Of a DNA stretch of 64,000 nucleotides, positions 8,416-18,470 are shown in pieces. The notes beneath the pieces were generated by a model. The model worked only from the letters and a program-made list of their open reading frames with translations. It was not told the origin of the DNA and searched no databases. This stretch comes from Caballeronia turbans (GTDB taxonomy: Bacteria; Pseudomonadota; Gammaproteobacteria; Burkholderiales; Burkholderiaceae). The position numbers were made by a program, and so were the translations under genes. Position 1 is the first letter of the stretch, and every line of letters starts with the position of its first letter. The DNA lies in the NCBI GenBank assembly GCA_001544655.2, contig FCOD02000003.1:62001-126000 (forward strand), in the 5' to 3' direction.

Positions 8416-9390
8416 TCAGCCTTGAAGCGGCCGAACCCGCGCGATGATCTCTCCGACGATCCCGCGGCGGAAGGCGAGCACGCACGCGATGAAGATCACG
8501 CCTGTCACGATCGTCACCGATTCGCCCAACGAGTTGAACCACGACACACCCGTGATGCGCGCGATGCCGCTGCCGATGTCGCCGAGCCGGTCTTCGAGCG
8601 CGACGATGATCGCCGCGCCGAGCAACGGCCCGAACATCGTGCTCATGCCGCCGACGAGCGTCATCAGCACGACCAGGCCCGACATCGTCCAGTAGGCGTC
8701 GCCGAGCGTTTCGAAGCCGAGCACGAGTGTCTTCATCGCCCCCGCGAAGCCCGCGAGACCCGCCGACAAAACGAACGCCAGCAGCTTGTAGCGCGACGTG
8801 TCGTAGCCGAGCGAAATCGCGCGCGGCTCGTTCTCCTTGATTGCGATCAGCACTTGCCCGAACGGCGAATGCACGATGCGCACGATCAGCGCGAACGCGA
8901 GCAGCATCACGACGAGCACGACGTAGTAGAGCGTGATGTCGTTGCCCAGATCGATGACATTGAACAGCTTGCCGCGCGGCACGCCTTGCAGACCGTCTTC
9001 GCCATGCGTAAACGGCGCCTGCAGGAACACGAAGTACACCATCTGCGCGAGCGCGAGCGTGACCATCGCGAAGTAAATGCCCTGGCGCCGGATCGCGAGC
9101 AGACCGGCGACGAGCCCGAGCAGCGTCGCCGCCGCCGTGCCCGCGATTACGCCGAGCTCCGGCGTGAAGTTCAGCGACTGGATCGCATAGCCGGCGACAT
9201 AGCCGGCGGTCGCGAGGAACATCGCATGACCGAACGACAGCAGCCCGGTATAGCCGATCAGCAAATTGAACGCCGCCGCAAACAGGGCGAAACACAGCAC
9301 CTTCATCATAAACAGCGGATACACGCCGACGAACGGCGCGACGATCAGGCCGATCAGCAACAGGCCGTAGAGCGCTTTTCTCTGCATCAT
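8416..9390 (-). CDS. livM: LivM-type permease (cluster B)
   Basis: This is an inner-membrane permease of the branched-chain amino-acid-type ABC family, about 324 residues. It begins MMQRKALYGLLLIGLIVAPF and has the family motif GYTGLLSFGHAMFLATAGYV near residues 45-65. Hydrophobic segments continue to the end. Its ATG overlaps the livH stop (ATGA), with AAGGA five bases upstream, so the two permeases are translationally coupled. It is the last gene of the order livG-livF-livK-livH-livM. Substrate is not evident from sequence; amino acids, amides and urea are all transported by this family. Confidence 0.93.
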   Translation of the reverse strand: MMQRKALYGLLLIGLIVAPFVGVYPLFMMKVLCFALFAAAFNLLIGYTGLLSFGHAMFLATAGYVAGYAIQSLNFTPELGVIAGTAAATLLGLVAGLLAIRRQGIYFAMVTLALAQMVYFVFLQAPFTHGEDGLQGVPRGKLFNVIDLGNDITLYYVVLVVMLLAFALIVRIVHSPFGQVLIAIKENEPRAISLGYDTSRYKLLAFVLSAGLAGFAGAMKTLVLGFETLGDAYWTMSGLVVLMTLVGGMSTMFGPLLGAAIIVALEDRLGDIGSGIARITGVSWFNSLGESVTIVTGVIFIACVLAFRRGIVGEIIARVRPLQG

Positions 9391-10271
9391 TTTTCCTTGC
9401 CGAAGAGTCCTGCCGGGCGAATCATCAACACGATCGCCATGATGACGAAGACGACCGTCGCGGACGCTTCCGGATAGAACACGCGCGTAAAGCCCTCGAT
9501 CACGCCGAGCAGCAGGCCCGTCAGTATCGAGCCCATGATCGAGCCCATCCCGCCGATCACGACGACCGCAAACACGGTGATGATCATCGACTGGCCCATG
9601 AGCGGCGACACCTGGATCACGGGCGCCGCCAGCACGCCCGCGAACGCCGCGAGCGCGACGCCGAAGCCGTAGGTGAGCGTGATCATCATTGGCACATTGA
9701 CGCCGAATGCCTCGACGAGCTTCGGATTCTCCGTGCCCGCGCGCAGATAAGCGCCGATGCGCGTCTTTTCGATCACGAACCACGTCGCAAAGCACACGGC
9801 GAGCGACGCGGCGACCACCCACGCGCGATAGTTCGGCAGGAACATGAAGCCGAGATTGGTCGCGCCCGAAAGCAGCGACGGCACGTCGTAAGGCTGCCCC
9901 GAAGAACCGTAGATGGAGCGGAACACGCCTTCGATCACGAGCGTCAGGCCGAAGGTGAGCAGCAGCCCGTAAAGATGATCGAGCTTGTAAAGCCAGCGCA
10001 GCATCGAGCGCTCGACGACCACGCCGAACAGCCCGACCACGATGGGCGCGAGCAGCAGCATCGCCCAGTACGGGATGTTGAAATAGGAATAGCCCATCCA
10101 CGCGAGCATCGCGCCCAGCATGAAGAGCGCGCCATGCGCGAAATTGATGACGTTGAGCAAGCCGAAGATCACCGCGAGCCCGAGGCTCAGGATCGCGTAG
10201 AACGAGCCGTTCACCAGCCCGAGCAACAGCTGGCTCATCATTGCGGCGAGCGGGATGCCGAATATTTCCAT
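9387..10271 (-). CDS. livH: LivH-type permease (cluster B)
   Basis: This 294-residue permease of the branched-chain amino-acid-type family has the N-terminal motif NGSFYAILSLGLAVIFGLLN and the NFAHGALFMLGA helix, both typical of LivH. Standard length, unlike the longer LivH of cluster A. It follows the binding-protein gene by 93 bases and overlaps livM by four. It forms the heterodimeric channel with LivM. Confidence 0.94.
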   Translation of the reverse strand: MEIFGIPLAAMMSQLLLGLVNGSFYAILSLGLAVIFGLLNVINFAHGALFMLGAMLAWMGYSYFNIPYWAMLLLAPIVVGLFGVVVERSMLRWLYKLDHLYGLLLTFGLTLVIEGVFRSIYGSSGQPYDVPSLLSGATNLGFMFLPNYRAWVVAASLAVCFATWFVIEKTRIGAYLRAGTENPKLVEAFGVNVPMMITLTYGFGVALAAFAGVLAAPVIQVSPLMGQSMIITVFAVVVIGGMGSIMGSILTGLLLGVIEGFTRVFYPEASATVVFVIMAIVLMIRPAGLFGKEK

Positions 10272-10364
10272 TGAACCTGCCGTCAGAAACGTGTTGACGC
10301 GGCTGCGAAGGCGAAGCGGCCCTTCCGGCCGCCCGCCTCGCGACGCTTGCGCACTACCGAATGC

Positions 10365-11585
10365 TTACTTCCAGAGCTTGCAGCGCGATTCGGCCTTGGT
10401 GCCGAACGCCTGATCGCCCGGAATCGTCGCGGTGATCTTGTAGTAGTCCCACGGCTCCTTCGATTCCGACGGCTTCTTCACTTCCATCAGGTACATGTCG
10501 TGGATCATCGATCCGTCTTCGCGGATGTAGCCCTTCGCGTAGAAGTCGTCGATCTTCGCCTTCTTGAGCTGCGCCATGACCTTGTCGCTGTCGGTCGTGC
10601 CCGCCGCCTTCACCGCGTTCAGGTACGTCGTGACAGCCGAGTAATCCGCCGCCTGCAGGCTGCCCGGCATCTTCTTCATCTTTTCGAAGTAGCGCTTCGC
10701 CCAGGCGCGCGTCTTGTCGTCCTTGTTCCAGTACCAGCTGTCCGTCGCGACCAGCCCTTGCGTGGTTTCGAGGCCGAGGCTGTGGATGTCGGAGATGAAG
10801 ATCAGCAGCGCGGCGATCTTCATCGACTTGGTGATGCCGAACTCCTTCGAGGCCTTGATCGCGTTGATCGTGTCGCCGCCGGCATTCGCGAGGCCGAGCA
10901 CCTGCGCCTTCGAACCTTGCGCCTGCAGCAGGAACGACGAGAAGTCCGACGCCGACAGCGGATGACGCACTTCGCCGAGCACCTGGCCGCCATTGGCCTT
11001 CACGACGTCAGCCGTGTTCTTTTCGAGCGCCTTGCCGAACGCATAGTCGGCCGTCAGGAAGTACCACGTCTTGCCGCCCTGCTTGGTCACCGCGGAACCG
11101 GTGCCCTTCGCGAGCGCCATCGTGTCGTAGGCGTAGTGGACCGTGTAGGGCGAGCACTGCTCGTTGGTCAGGTTGTCCGCGCCCGCGCCGATGTTGATGT
11201 ACGGCGTCTTCTTCTCCGCCGCGACTTGCGCGCTCGAAAGCGCCGTCGCCGAGTTCGTCCCGCCGATGATCACGTTCACGCCGTCGCGGTCGATCCATTC
11301 GCGCGCACGCGACGCCGCGATATCCGCCTTGTTCTGGTGATCCGCATACACCACTTCGATCGGCTTGCCGTTCACCTTTCCGCCGAAATCAGCGACCGCC
11401 ATGCGAATGGCTTCGAGTCCGCCCTGCCCGTCGATATCCGCGTAGAGGCCCGACATGTCGGTGACGAAACCGATCTTCACCGTGTTGCTGTCGGCGGCGT
11501 TGGCGCTCGTGCTCATCACCGCCACACTCGCCGCCGCAGCCGCAAAGCACAGAGTAGAGAGGCGCGCGAGGGTCTTCTTTTTCAT
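10365..11585 (-). CDS. livK: LivK-type substrate-binding protein (cluster B)
   Basis: This periplasmic binding protein has about 406 residues. The start chosen is the ATG giving MKKKTLARLSTLCFAAAAAS, preceded by GGAGAC at good spacing; an ATG 12 bases earlier is less likely. The signal peptide ends near TSANAADSNTVKIGF. Mature-part motifs include GGTNSATALSSAQVAAEKK and an INIGAGADNLTNEQCSPYT ligand loop. It is clearly different from the A1/A2 pair and belongs to a subfamily annotated broadly as amino-acid or aliphatic-amide-type binding proteins. It lies between the ATPase and permease genes of one operon. The ligand is unproven. Confidence 0.92.
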   Translation of the reverse strand: MKKKTLARLSTLCFAAAAASVAVMSTSANAADSNTVKIGFVTDMSGLYADIDGQGGLEAIRMAVADFGGKVNGKPIEVVYADHQNKADIAASRAREWIDRDGVNVIIGGTNSATALSSAQVAAEKKTPYINIGAGADNLTNEQCSPYTVHYAYDTMALAKGTGSAVTKQGGKTWYFLTADYAFGKALEKNTADVVKANGGQVLGEVRHPLSASDFSSFLLQAQGSKAQVLGLANAGGDTINAIKASKEFGITKSMKIAALLIFISDIHSLGLETTQGLVATDSWYWNKDDKTRAWAKRYFEKMKKMPGSLQAADYSAVTTYLNAVKAAGTTDSDKVMAQLKKAKIDDFYAKGYIREDGSMIHDMYLMEVKKPSESKEPWDYYKITATIPGDQAFGTKAESRCKLWK

Positions 11586-11659
11586 TCCAGTCTCCATGAG
11601 TTTTGATTTGTTGCGGTATTACTGGTGTTGCCCTTCCGATGTGCCGCGCCCGGGATCGA

Positions 11660-12421
11660 TTACACCCCGAGCAGTTCGTGCAGCACCGGCATCTTCGCTT
11701 CGAGTTCCCCCGCGCCGAAATGCTCGACGATGTTTCCGTGCTCCATCACGTAAAAGCGATCCGCGAGCGGCGCCGCGAAACGAAAATTCTGTTCGACCAT
11801 GACGATCGTGTAGCCACGAGACTTCAGCATGAGGATCATGCGCGCGAGGGTCTGTACGATGACCGGCGCGAGCCCTTCCGAAATTTCATCGAGCAAAAGC
11901 AGATTCGCGCCCGTGCGCAGAATGCGCGCGACGGCCAGCATCTGTTGCTCACCGCCCGAAAGACGCGTGCCCTGGCTTGCGCGGCGTTCCTTCAGGTTCG
12001 GGAACATCGAGTAGATCTCGTCGAGCGGCATTGCGTCTTTTGCATGGCCGATCATCGGCGGCAAAAGAAGGTTTTCCTCGCAGGACAAGCTCGAAAAAAT
12101 GCCGCGCTCCTCCGGACAATAGCCGACCCCGTAATGCGCGATCTTGTGTGTGGCGAGGCCGATGGTTTCATGTCCGCCGACGCGGATGGAACCCGTCCTT
12201 CGCCCGGTCAAACCCATGATGGCGCGCAACGTGGTCGTGCGGCCCGCGCCGTTGCGGCCGAGCAGCGTGACCACTTCGCCCCGATTTACCTTCAGGTCCA
12301 CGCCGTGCAGGATGTGCGATTCCCCGTACCACGCCTGCAGACCTGATATTTCCAGCGCGGGCACATTGCCCGCCGCGCCGTTCGCCTCGCGCGAGCGGCG
12401 CTCCTCCACGATCGTACTCAT
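11660..12421 (-). CDS. livF: LivF-type ATPase (cluster B)
   Basis: This 253-residue ABC ATPase has Walker A LLGRNGAGRTTTLR near residue 52, signature LSGGEQQMLAVARIL and Walker B LLLLDEISEGLAP. Two features are unusual. Walker A reads GRNGAGRTT, with Arg in place of the catalytic Lys of GxxGxGK(S/T). The Walker B run ends in DEIS rather than DEPS. The ATG overlaps the livG stop codon (ATGA). Other parts match LivF well. The Lys-to-Arg change, if real, should weaken ATP hydrolysis at this site. Confidence 0.9.
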   Translation of the reverse strand: MSTIVEERRSREANGAAGNVPALEISGLQAWYGESHILHGVDLKVNRGEVVTLLGRNGAGRTTTLRAIMGLTGRRTGSIRVGGHETIGLATHKIAHYGVGYCPEERGIFSSLSCEENLLLPPMIGHAKDAMPLDEIYSMFPNLKERRASQGTRLSGGEQQMLAVARILRTGANLLLLDEISEGLAPVIVQTLARMILMLKSRGYTIVMVEQNFRFAAPLADRFYVMEHGNIVEHFGAGELEAKMPVLHELLGV

Positions 12422-13197
12422 GCATGCGCTCCGGTGAGCGCCGCATCGGCGCTGCCCATGTAGGCTTCCATCACGAGCGGATTCCTCGACACTTCCGCGT
12501 AGCTGCCTTCGGCGAGCACTTCGCCGCGCTGAAGCACGGTGATGGTGTCGGAAATGCCCGCGATCACGTTCATGTTGTGTTCGACCATCAGGATGGTGCG
12601 GCCCGCCGACACCTTCTTGATCAATGCCGTCACGCGATCGACATCCTCGTGACCCATGCCTTGCGTCGGCTCGTCGAGAAGCATCAGTTCGGGTTCCATC
12701 GACAGTGTGGTCGCGATCTCGAGCGCGCGCTTGCGGCCGTATGAGAGCTCGACGGTTCTCGTATCGGCGAAGTCGGTGAGGCCGACTTGCGTGAGCAGAT
12801 CCATCGCGCGGTCGTTGAGGGCATCGAGGGAACGCTCGCTGCGCCAGAAATGAAACGACGTGCCCAGTTGCCGCTGCAAACCGATGCGCACGTTCTGGAG
12901 CACCGTCAGGTGCGGAAACACTGCGGAAATCTGAAACGAGCGGATGATCCCGCGCCGCGCGATGTGCGCCGGCCGCTCGCGCGTGATATCCGTGCCGTTG
13001 AAAACGATCTGCCCCGCGGTGGGTTCGAGAAACTTGGTGAGGAGGTTGAAGCAGGTCGTCTTGCCTGCGCCGTTCGGTCCGATCAGCGCATGGATCGAAC
13101 CGCGGCGCACGCGCAGGTTCACGCCATTCACGGCCGTAAAGCCTTTGAATTCCTTCGTGAGCCCTCGCGTTTCAAGAATGGTGTCGCCGAGAATCAT
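12418..13197 (-). CDS. livG: LivG-type ATPase (cluster B)
   Basis: This is an ABC ATPase of about 259 residues. I place the start at 13197 (MILGDTILETRGLTKEF), where AAGGGGA precedes the ATG; earlier in-frame ATGs add an unconvincing arginine-rich leader. Walker A is GPNGAGKTTCFN near residue 44, followed by the LivG-typical RRGIIRSFQ loop, signature ELSYGRKRALEIA and Walker B LMLLDEPTQGM. It is the first gene of cluster B, so the operon promoter should lie in 13198-13579. Confidence 0.92.
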   Translation of the reverse strand: MILGDTILETRGLTKEFKGFTAVNGVNLRVRRGSIHALIGPNGAGKTTCFNLLTKFLEPTAGQIVFNGTDITRERPAHIARRGIIRSFQISAVFPHLTVLQNVRIGLQRQLGTSFHFWRSERSLDALNDRAMDLLTQVGLTDFADTRTVELSYGRKRALEIATTLSMEPELMLLDEPTQGMGHEDVDRVTALIKKVSAGRTILMVEHNMNVIAGISDTITVLQRGEVLAEGSYAEVSRNPLVMEAYMGSADAALTGAHA

Positions 13198-13579
13198 GTC
13201 CCCTTCCATGCGAAGTGAAGCGCTGGGCATATCCGTATTCGCCTGCGCCTTATTTTTTCTTTCCGCGCGCGCACCCGAACGTTGTCTCCATCCCGGTGCC
13301 GCTTCGCTTCTTGCATCGCTGTTGCGCCCGCACAAAGTGTGCACGAGGTATGCCGAGCATCACTAATTCCGGGGCCATTGTCGCGCCAATGATGCAGCGC
13401 AATCATTGGGATTTGCACTTACTAACGAATTGCTTGGAGTTTTACGCGTGCACGCATTAGGGGCACGGAGACTGCTTATGCGCTTTGCATATAAGCATTC
13501 CTCGGTGCGGCCTCATGCGCGCGCCAGTCACGCGTCATCCCGACGTCCCGGCATCTGACACGCCCGCGTCACCGATCCG
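13198..13579. other. Intergenic region upstream of liv cluster B, with an inverted repeat
   Basis: This 382-base stretch holds no convincing gene. It separates the cluster B start from the convergent end of the GMC oxidoreductase gene. The inverted repeat TGCTTAT (13473-13479) / ATAAGCA (13491-13497), with 11 bases between the arms, could be an operator or part of a hairpin. I cannot pick a clear promoter for livG from the sequence. Confidence 0.4.
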
Positions 13580-15256
13580 TCACGCAAGTGCGGTGGCGAT
13601 CACTTCTTCCGCTTCGATGCCGCGCCTGTCCTCGCGGATCATCTCGCTCGCACGCTCGGCGATCATCAGGGTCGGCGAGTTGGTGTTGCCCGATGTGATG
13701 GTCGGCATCACCGATGCGTCGACCACGCGCAACCCACGCACGCCGATCACGCGCAGGCGGCTGTCGACGACCGCGCCCGGATCGTTGTCCGTGCCCATGC
13801 GGCACGTGCCGACCGGATGGAAGATCGTCGTGCCGATCTTGCCCGCCGCTTCGACGAGTTCTTCCTGCGTCTGGAACTGGATGCCCGGAAGAATTTCCTT
13901 GGGCGCGTATTGCGCCAGCGCGGGCGCGCTGGCGATGCGTCGCGTGAGACGCAGCGAATTCGCGGCGACCTCGCGATCGCGGTCGGTGGACAGATAGTTC
14001 GGCGCGATCAGCGGCGCTGCGTGCGCATCCGGCGATTCGATATGCACGCTGCCGCGCGATGTGGGCCGCAAATTGCACACGGACGCGGTGAACGCATTGA
14101 ACGAATGCAGCGGCTCGCCGAAACGTTCGAGCGACAAAGGCTGGACATGATATTGGACATCGGCGCGTGTGATCGACGCATCGTCGGGATTCGATTTGGC
14201 GAACGCGCCGAGTTGCGACGGCGCCATCGACATCGGCCCGCTTCGCATCACCGCGTATTGCATGCCGATAAAGAGCTTGCCCCACCAATGCGCCGACAGC
14301 GTATTGAGCGTGCGCACGCCATCGACCCTGTACGCCATGCGCAGTTGCAAGTGGTCCTGCAGATTTTCGCCGACACCGCGCAGGCTCTTCACGACATCGA
14401 TGCCGAGGCGTTGCAGACGCGCGCCGTTGCCGATACCGGAGAGTTCGAGAATCTGTGGCGAATTCACCGCGCCCGCACTGAGAATTACCTCGATACGCGC
14501 ACGCGCGAGGTAATCGACATCGCCGCCGCGATATTCCACTCCGATACAGCGCATGCCTTCGAACACGAGGCGTTGCGTATGCGCGCCGGTGATCGTCGTG
14601 AGGTTGGGGCGCTTCATCGCTTCACGCAGGAATGCTTTCGCCGCATTCCAGCGAATGCCGCCGCGCTGGTTCACTTCGAAATAGCCGACGCCGGTGTTGT
14701 CGCCGCGGTTGAAATCGTCCGTCGCGGGAATGCCGCTTTGCTGCGCGGCCTGCGCGAAGGTTTCGAGAATCTTCCACTTCAGGCGCTGCTTCTCGACGCG
14801 CCATTCGCCGCCCGCGCCATGCCATGCATTGCCGCCGCCGTGATGATCCTCGCTGCGCATGAAAATAGGCAACACCGAATCCCACGACCAGTTCGGATCG
14901 CCGCTGATGTGCGCCCAGTCGTCGTAGTCCTCGCGCTGGCCGCGCATGTAGATCATGCCGTTGATAGAGGAGCATCCGCCGAGCACGCGCCCGCGTGGAT
15001 ACGAAAGCTTGCGGCCGTCGAGACCCGGTTCTGCCTGCGTCTTGTAGAGCCAGTCCGTGCGCGGATTGCCGATGCAATACAGATAGCCGACCGGAATGTG
15101 AATCCAGTGATAGTCGTCCTTGCCCCCTGCTTCGAGCAGCAGCACTTTCACGTTCGGATCTTCGGTGAGGCGATTTGCGAGCACGCAACCTGCCGTGCCC
15201 GCACCGACGATGATGTAGTCGAACTCGCCTTCCAGCTTGCGTGCGTTCTGCTTCAT
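13580..15256 (-). CDS. GMC-family FAD oxidoreductase (choline-dehydrogenase-like)
   Basis: This 558-residue glucose-methanol-choline oxidoreductase has the FAD-binding loop DYIIVGAGTAGCVLANRL near residues 13-30. The two GMC signatures are LSYPRGRVLGGCSSINGMIY and the SAGAVNSPQILELSGIG region near 265-280. The active-site His of IGTTIFHPVGTCRMG and Asn of TSGNTNSPTL lie near the C-terminus. It would oxidise an alcohol to an aldehyde. The call BetA is tempting, but there is no betB, betI or choline porter nearby, so the substrate is open. It is followed after 46 bases (minus-strand order) by no partner; mmsA lies directly upstream and in the same direction. Its ribosome-binding site is AGGAGACA. 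Confidence 0.9.
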   Translation of the reverse strand: MKQNARKLEGEFDYIIVGAGTAGCVLANRLTEDPNVKVLLLEAGGKDDYHWIHIPVGYLYCIGNPRTDWLYKTQAEPGLDGRKLSYPRGRVLGGCSSINGMIYMRGQREDYDDWAHISGDPNWSWDSVLPIFMRSEDHHGGGNAWHGAGGEWRVEKQRLKWKILETFAQAAQQSGIPATDDFNRGDNTGVGYFEVNQRGGIRWNAAKAFLREAMKRPNLTTITGAHTQRLVFEGMRCIGVEYRGGDVDYLARARIEVILSAGAVNSPQILELSGIGNGARLQRLGIDVVKSLRGVGENLQDHLQLRMAYRVDGVRTLNTLSAHWWGKLFIGMQYAVMRSGPMSMAPSQLGAFAKSNPDDASITRADVQYHVQPLSLERFGEPLHSFNAFTASVCNLRPTSRGSVHIESPDAHAAPLIAPNYLSTDRDREVAANSLRLTRRIASAPALAQYAPKEILPGIQFQTQEELVEAAGKIGTTIFHPVGTCRMGTDNDPGAVVDSRLRVIGVRGLRVVDASVMPTITSGNTNSPTLMIAERASEMIREDRRGIEAEEVIATALA

Positions 15257-15302
15257 GACGTGTCTCCTGACTTTGCCGTCTTGCGCGGCTTCGATGATTC
15301 GA

Positions 15303-16826
15303 TCACTTCGCTACCGGCATCGTGAATTCGGCGCCCTTCGCAATGCTGTCGGGCCAGCGCTGCATCACGCTCTTGTAGCGCGTATAGAAGCGCACGCCTT
15401 CTTCGCCGTATGCGTGGTGATCGCCGAAGAGCGAGCGCTTCCAGCCGCCGAACGAGTGCCACGCCATCGGCACCGGAATGGGCACGTTGATGCCGACCAT
15501 GCCGACCTTGATCTGACGCGAGAACGCGCGCGCGACGCCGCCATCCGTTGTGTAGCAAGACACGCCGTTGGCGAACTCATGCTTGTTGATGAGCTCGACC
15601 GCGCTCGCGAAATCCGGCACGCGCACGACGCAGAGCACCGGTCCGAAGATCTCTTCCTTATAGATGCTGCTGTCCGTCTTCACGTTGTCGAACAGGGTGC
15701 CGCCGAGAAAGAAGCCGTTCTCGTGCCCTTCGACCTTGTGGCCGCGCCCATCGACGACGAGCGTCGCGCCCGACTTCACGCCCGCGTCGATGTAGCCTTC
15801 GACTTTCGCGCGATGCGCGCCCGTGACGAGCGGACCCATTTCGGCATCGCTTTCCATGCCGTTCTTGATCACGAGCGATTTCACGCGCGGCGTGAGGCGT
15901 TCGATCAGCTCATCGGCGATGGGACCCACCGCGACCGCAACCGAAATCGCCATGCAGCGCTCGCCCGCCGAACCATACGCCGCGCCGATCAGCGCATCGA
16001 CCGCCTGATCGAGATCCGCATCGGGCATCACGACGAGATGGTTCTTTGCGCCGCCCAGCGCCTGCACGCGCTTGCCGTGCTTCGTGCCTTCAGTGTGGAT
16101 GTATTCGGCGATCGGCGTCGAGCCGACGAACGACAGCGCTTCGATATCCCGATGCGCGAGCAATGCGTCGACAGCGGTTTTATCGCCGTGCACGACGTTG
16201 AACACGCCATCTGGCAAGCCGGCTTCCGTCAGCAATTCCGCGAGACGAACCGATGCCGACGGATCGCGCTCCGATGGCTTCAACACGAAGGTATTGCCCG
16301 CCGCGATCGCGATGGGGAACATCCAGCACGGCACCATCATCGGGAAGTTGAAGGGCGTGATGCCCGCGACCACGCCGAGCGGCTGACGCAGGTTCCAGTT
16401 GTCGATACCGCCGCCGATCTGATCCGTGAAGTCGGTCTTGAGCAGATTGGGAATGCCGCACGCGAACTCGACGATCTCGATGCCGCGCATCACTTCGCCC
16501 TTGGCGTCGCTGAACACCTTGCCGTGCTCGCGCGTAATGATCTCGGCGAGTTCGTCGTGATGTTCGTCGAGCAGTTGCTTGAACTTGAAGAGCACGCGCG
16601 CACGCTTGATCGGCGCGGTTTCACTCCATTCGGGGAAAGCGGCTTTCGCGGCGGCCACGGCGGCATCCACTTCGGATGCGCCCGCCAGCGGCACGCGCGA
16701 TGCGACGGCGCCCGTCGCCGGGTTGAACACGTCGCCGAAACGCTCGCTCGCGCCTTCGACCCGCTTGCCGCCGATGAAATGCGTCAACGCCGCGACGCGC
16801 GCTTCGCTTCGATGTGTCTCGCCCAT
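15303..16826 (-). CDS. mmsA: Methylmalonate-semialdehyde dehydrogenase (CoA-acylating)
   Basis: This 507-residue aldehyde dehydrogenase of the MmsA/IolA type converts methylmalonate semialdehyde or malonate semialdehyde to propionyl- or acetyl-CoA. The nucleophilic Cys lies in [11 protein letters not shown] near residue 291. [20 protein letters not shown] and ALGGAKNH are diagnostic for this CoA-acylating class, which lacks the usual ALDH glutamate. AGAGAGA precedes the ATG. It fits downstream of valine, beta-alanine or inositol breakdown. It is transcribed divergently from a LysR regulator 105 bases away and together with the GMC oxidoreductase gene behind it. Confidence 0.93.
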   Translation of the reverse strand: MGETHRSEARVAALTHFIGGKRVEGASERFGDVFNPATGAVASRVPLAGASEVDAAVAAAKAAFPEWSETAPIKRARVLFKFKQLLDEHHDELAEIITREHGKVFSDAKGEVMRGIEIVEFACGIPNLLKTDFTDQIGGGIDNWNLRQPLGVVAGITPFNFPMMVPCWMFPIAIAAGNTFVLKPSERDPSASVRLAELLTEAGLPDGVFNVVHGDKTAVDALLAHRDIEALSFVGSTPIAEYIHTEGTKHGKRVQALGGAKNHLVVMPDADLDQAVDALIGAAYGSAGERCMAISVAVAVGPIADELIERLTPRVKSLVIKNGMESDAEMGPLVTGAHRAKVEGYIDAGVKSGATLVVDGRGHKVEGHENGFFLGGTLFDNVKTDSSIYKEEIFGPVLCVVRVPDFASAVELINKHEFANGVSCYTTDGGVARAFSRQIKVGMVGINVPIPVPMAWHSFGGWKRSLFGDHHAYGEEGVRFYTRYKSVMQRWPDSIAKGAEFTMPVAK

Positions 16827-16891
16827 GATGTCTCTCTTATATGTGTGAATAGCCCGAGCGTACTGCCGGATGCTTCCTCGAATCCAATGAG

Positions 16892-16910
16892 ATATGTTCA
16901 ACTGGGATAT
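16892..16910. promoter_or_regulatory. Candidate LysR operator between mmsA and its regulator
   Basis: ATAT-N11-ATAT (16892-16895 and 16907-16910) fits the T-N11-A dyad of LysR-type binding sites. It lies in the divergent gap, 22 bases before the regulator start. It would let the regulator control both itself and the mmsA/oxidoreductase genes. Prediction only. Confidence 0.5.
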
Positions 16911-16931
16911 AAGAAGATTTAATATCAGGCG

Positions 16932-17834
16932 ATGGACTACACCCTTTTGCGCGCGTTTCTCGCCGTCGCTCGTGAAGGCAATCTCACGCGCGCCGCGGCG
17001 CAATTGCATCTCACGCAGCCGGCTGTCAGTCTGCAGATCAAGAATCTGCAGGAGATGCTGGGCGTCGTGCTGTTCTCGCGGACGTCGCACGGTCTTCTGC
17101 TGACGCGCGACGGCGAAGCGCTTCTGCCGCACGCCGAACGTGCACTCACCGCCGCCGCCGACGTGCAGCGCGCCGCTGCTGCGCTGCGTCACGAAGTGAG
17201 CGGGACGCTTCGCATCGGCACGATTCTCGATCCCGAATTCCTGCGTCTCGGCGGCTTCCTGCGGCAACTGGTGGAGACGCATCCGCGTATCGAAACCTCG
17301 TTGCGGCACGGCATGTCGGGCTGGGTTCTGGAGCGCGTGAGGTCGCGCGATCTGGACGTTGGCTATTACATCGGCGATCCGGCCATCGACGGCACGCGCG
17401 ACGGCGAGCGCTTCCACGTGGTCAGGCTCACGCCGTTTCTTTACCGCGTGCTCGCGCCGGCGGGCTGGCACAACCGCGTGAACAAGGGCAAGCGCAACTG
17501 GGCCGCGCTCGCCAAGCTGCCGTGGATCTGGACGCCCGCCGAGTCCGCCCACAACCGGCTGTTGTCGCGCATCTTCCGCGAGGCGGGCGCGATGCCGGTG
17601 ATCGTCGCGGAAGTCGACCAGGAGCCGTCGATGCTCGATCTCGTCAAATCGGGCGTCGGCCTGTCACTCGTGCGGGATTCGATCGCGCTGGCGCAAGCGC
17701 ATGCGCACGCGCTGACGATCGTCGAAGGCGTCACGGTGCCCACGCAGTTGTCTTTCGTCGCGCTGGCGGAGCGCCGCGAGGAACCGGCGATCGCCGCGGC
17801 GCTGCGGCTGATCGACGCGCAGTGGGCGGTTTGA
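16932..17834 (+). CDS. LysR-type transcriptional regulator
   Basis: This 300-residue regulator has an N-terminal winged helix (residues 1-60: [20 protein letters not shown], then [12 protein letters not shown]). A linker and a two-lobed effector domain follow, from [20 protein letters not shown] onward. It is divergent from mmsA and shares a candidate T-N11-A operator with it, so it most likely responds to an intermediate of the pathway served by mmsA and the GMC oxidoreductase. The effector is unknown. Confidence 0.92.
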   Translation: MDYTLLRAFLAVAREGNLTRAAAQLHLTQPAVSLQIKNLQEMLGVVLFSRTSHGLLLTRDGEALLPHAERALTAAADVQRAAAALRHEVSGTLRIGTILDPEFLRLGGFLRQLVETHPRIETSLRHGMSGWVLERVRSRDLDVGYYIGDPAIDGTRDGERFHVVRLTPFLYRVLAPAGWHNRVNKGKRNWAALAKLPWIWTPAESAHNRLLSRIFREAGAMPVIVAEVDQEPSMLDLVKSGVGLSLVRDSIALAQAHAHALTIVEGVTVPTQLSFVALAERREEPAIAAALRLIDAQWAV

Positions 17835-17939
17835 GCCGACATCTCAGTGGAAATACCGAGTCCGCGCGCGAGTGCATTCAAGCGACCTTCATCGATTGTT
17901 TGCTAGGCTCGTCCATCCAACCGTGTTCGAGGAGCCTTC

Positions 17940-18470
17940 ATGGCACGCAACATCGAAATCAAGGCGCGCGCGCATCAGTTCGACCAGCTGCGCGAACGGG
18001 CGGCCGCGCTCGCCACCGAAGCGCCGCTGGTTTTCCGCCAGCAAGACTTCTTCTACGACGTGCCGACCGGACGCCTCAAGCTGCGCCAGTTCGACGACGG
18101 CACGCCGTCCGAGCTGATCTTTTATCAGCGCGACGACCGCGACGGCCCGAAAGTCTCGTATTACTCGCGCAGCCCGGTCACGAATCCCGAAGCGATGCAC
18201 GCGCTGCTCGCCCAGGCGCTGACGACGCGCGGCATCGTCTCGAAGGAGCGGCACGTGTATCTCGTCGGACGCACGCGCATTCATCTGGACCGCGTGGACG
18301 GCCTGGGCGATTTCATCGAGCTGGAAGTGCTCCTCGGCCAGGACGACGACGAAGCCGGCGGCGAACAGGAAGCGCACGCGATGTTCGCGCGCCTGGGCGT
18401 TGCGCAGACGGACCTCGTGCCGCTCGCTTACGTGGATCTGCTGAGCCCCGAGTCATCGCTCGCCAGATGA
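17940..18470 (+). CDS. CYTH-domain protein (class IV adenylate cyclase / thiamine triphosphatase-like)
   Basis: This 176-residue protein starts MARNIEIKAR, carrying the ExK-type signature of CYTH tunnel enzymes. Alternating charged strand motifs follow, such as GRLKLRQF, ELIFYQRDD, RTRIHLDRVDGLGDFIELEV. Members act on triphosphate-containing substrates with divalent metal; cyclase, thiamine triphosphatase and tripolyphosphatase activities are all known. GAGGAG lies upstream of the ATG. The end overlaps the convergent Lrp-type gene by 43 bases. Confidence 0.85.
   Translation: MARNIEIKARAHQFDQLRERAAALATEAPLVFRQQDFFYDVPTGRLKLRQFDDGTPSELIFYQRDDRDGPKVSYYSRSPVTNPEAMHALLAQALTTRGIVSKERHVYLVGRTRIHLDRVDGLGDFIELEVLLGQDDDEAGGEQEAHAMFARLGVAQTDLVPLAYVDLLSPESSLAR

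Noticed and set aside
13580-15256. Naming the GMC oxidoreductase betA
   Set aside because: Sequence fits the choline-dehydrogenase-like class, but betB, betI and choline transport genes are absent. The neighbour mmsA points to a different pathway.
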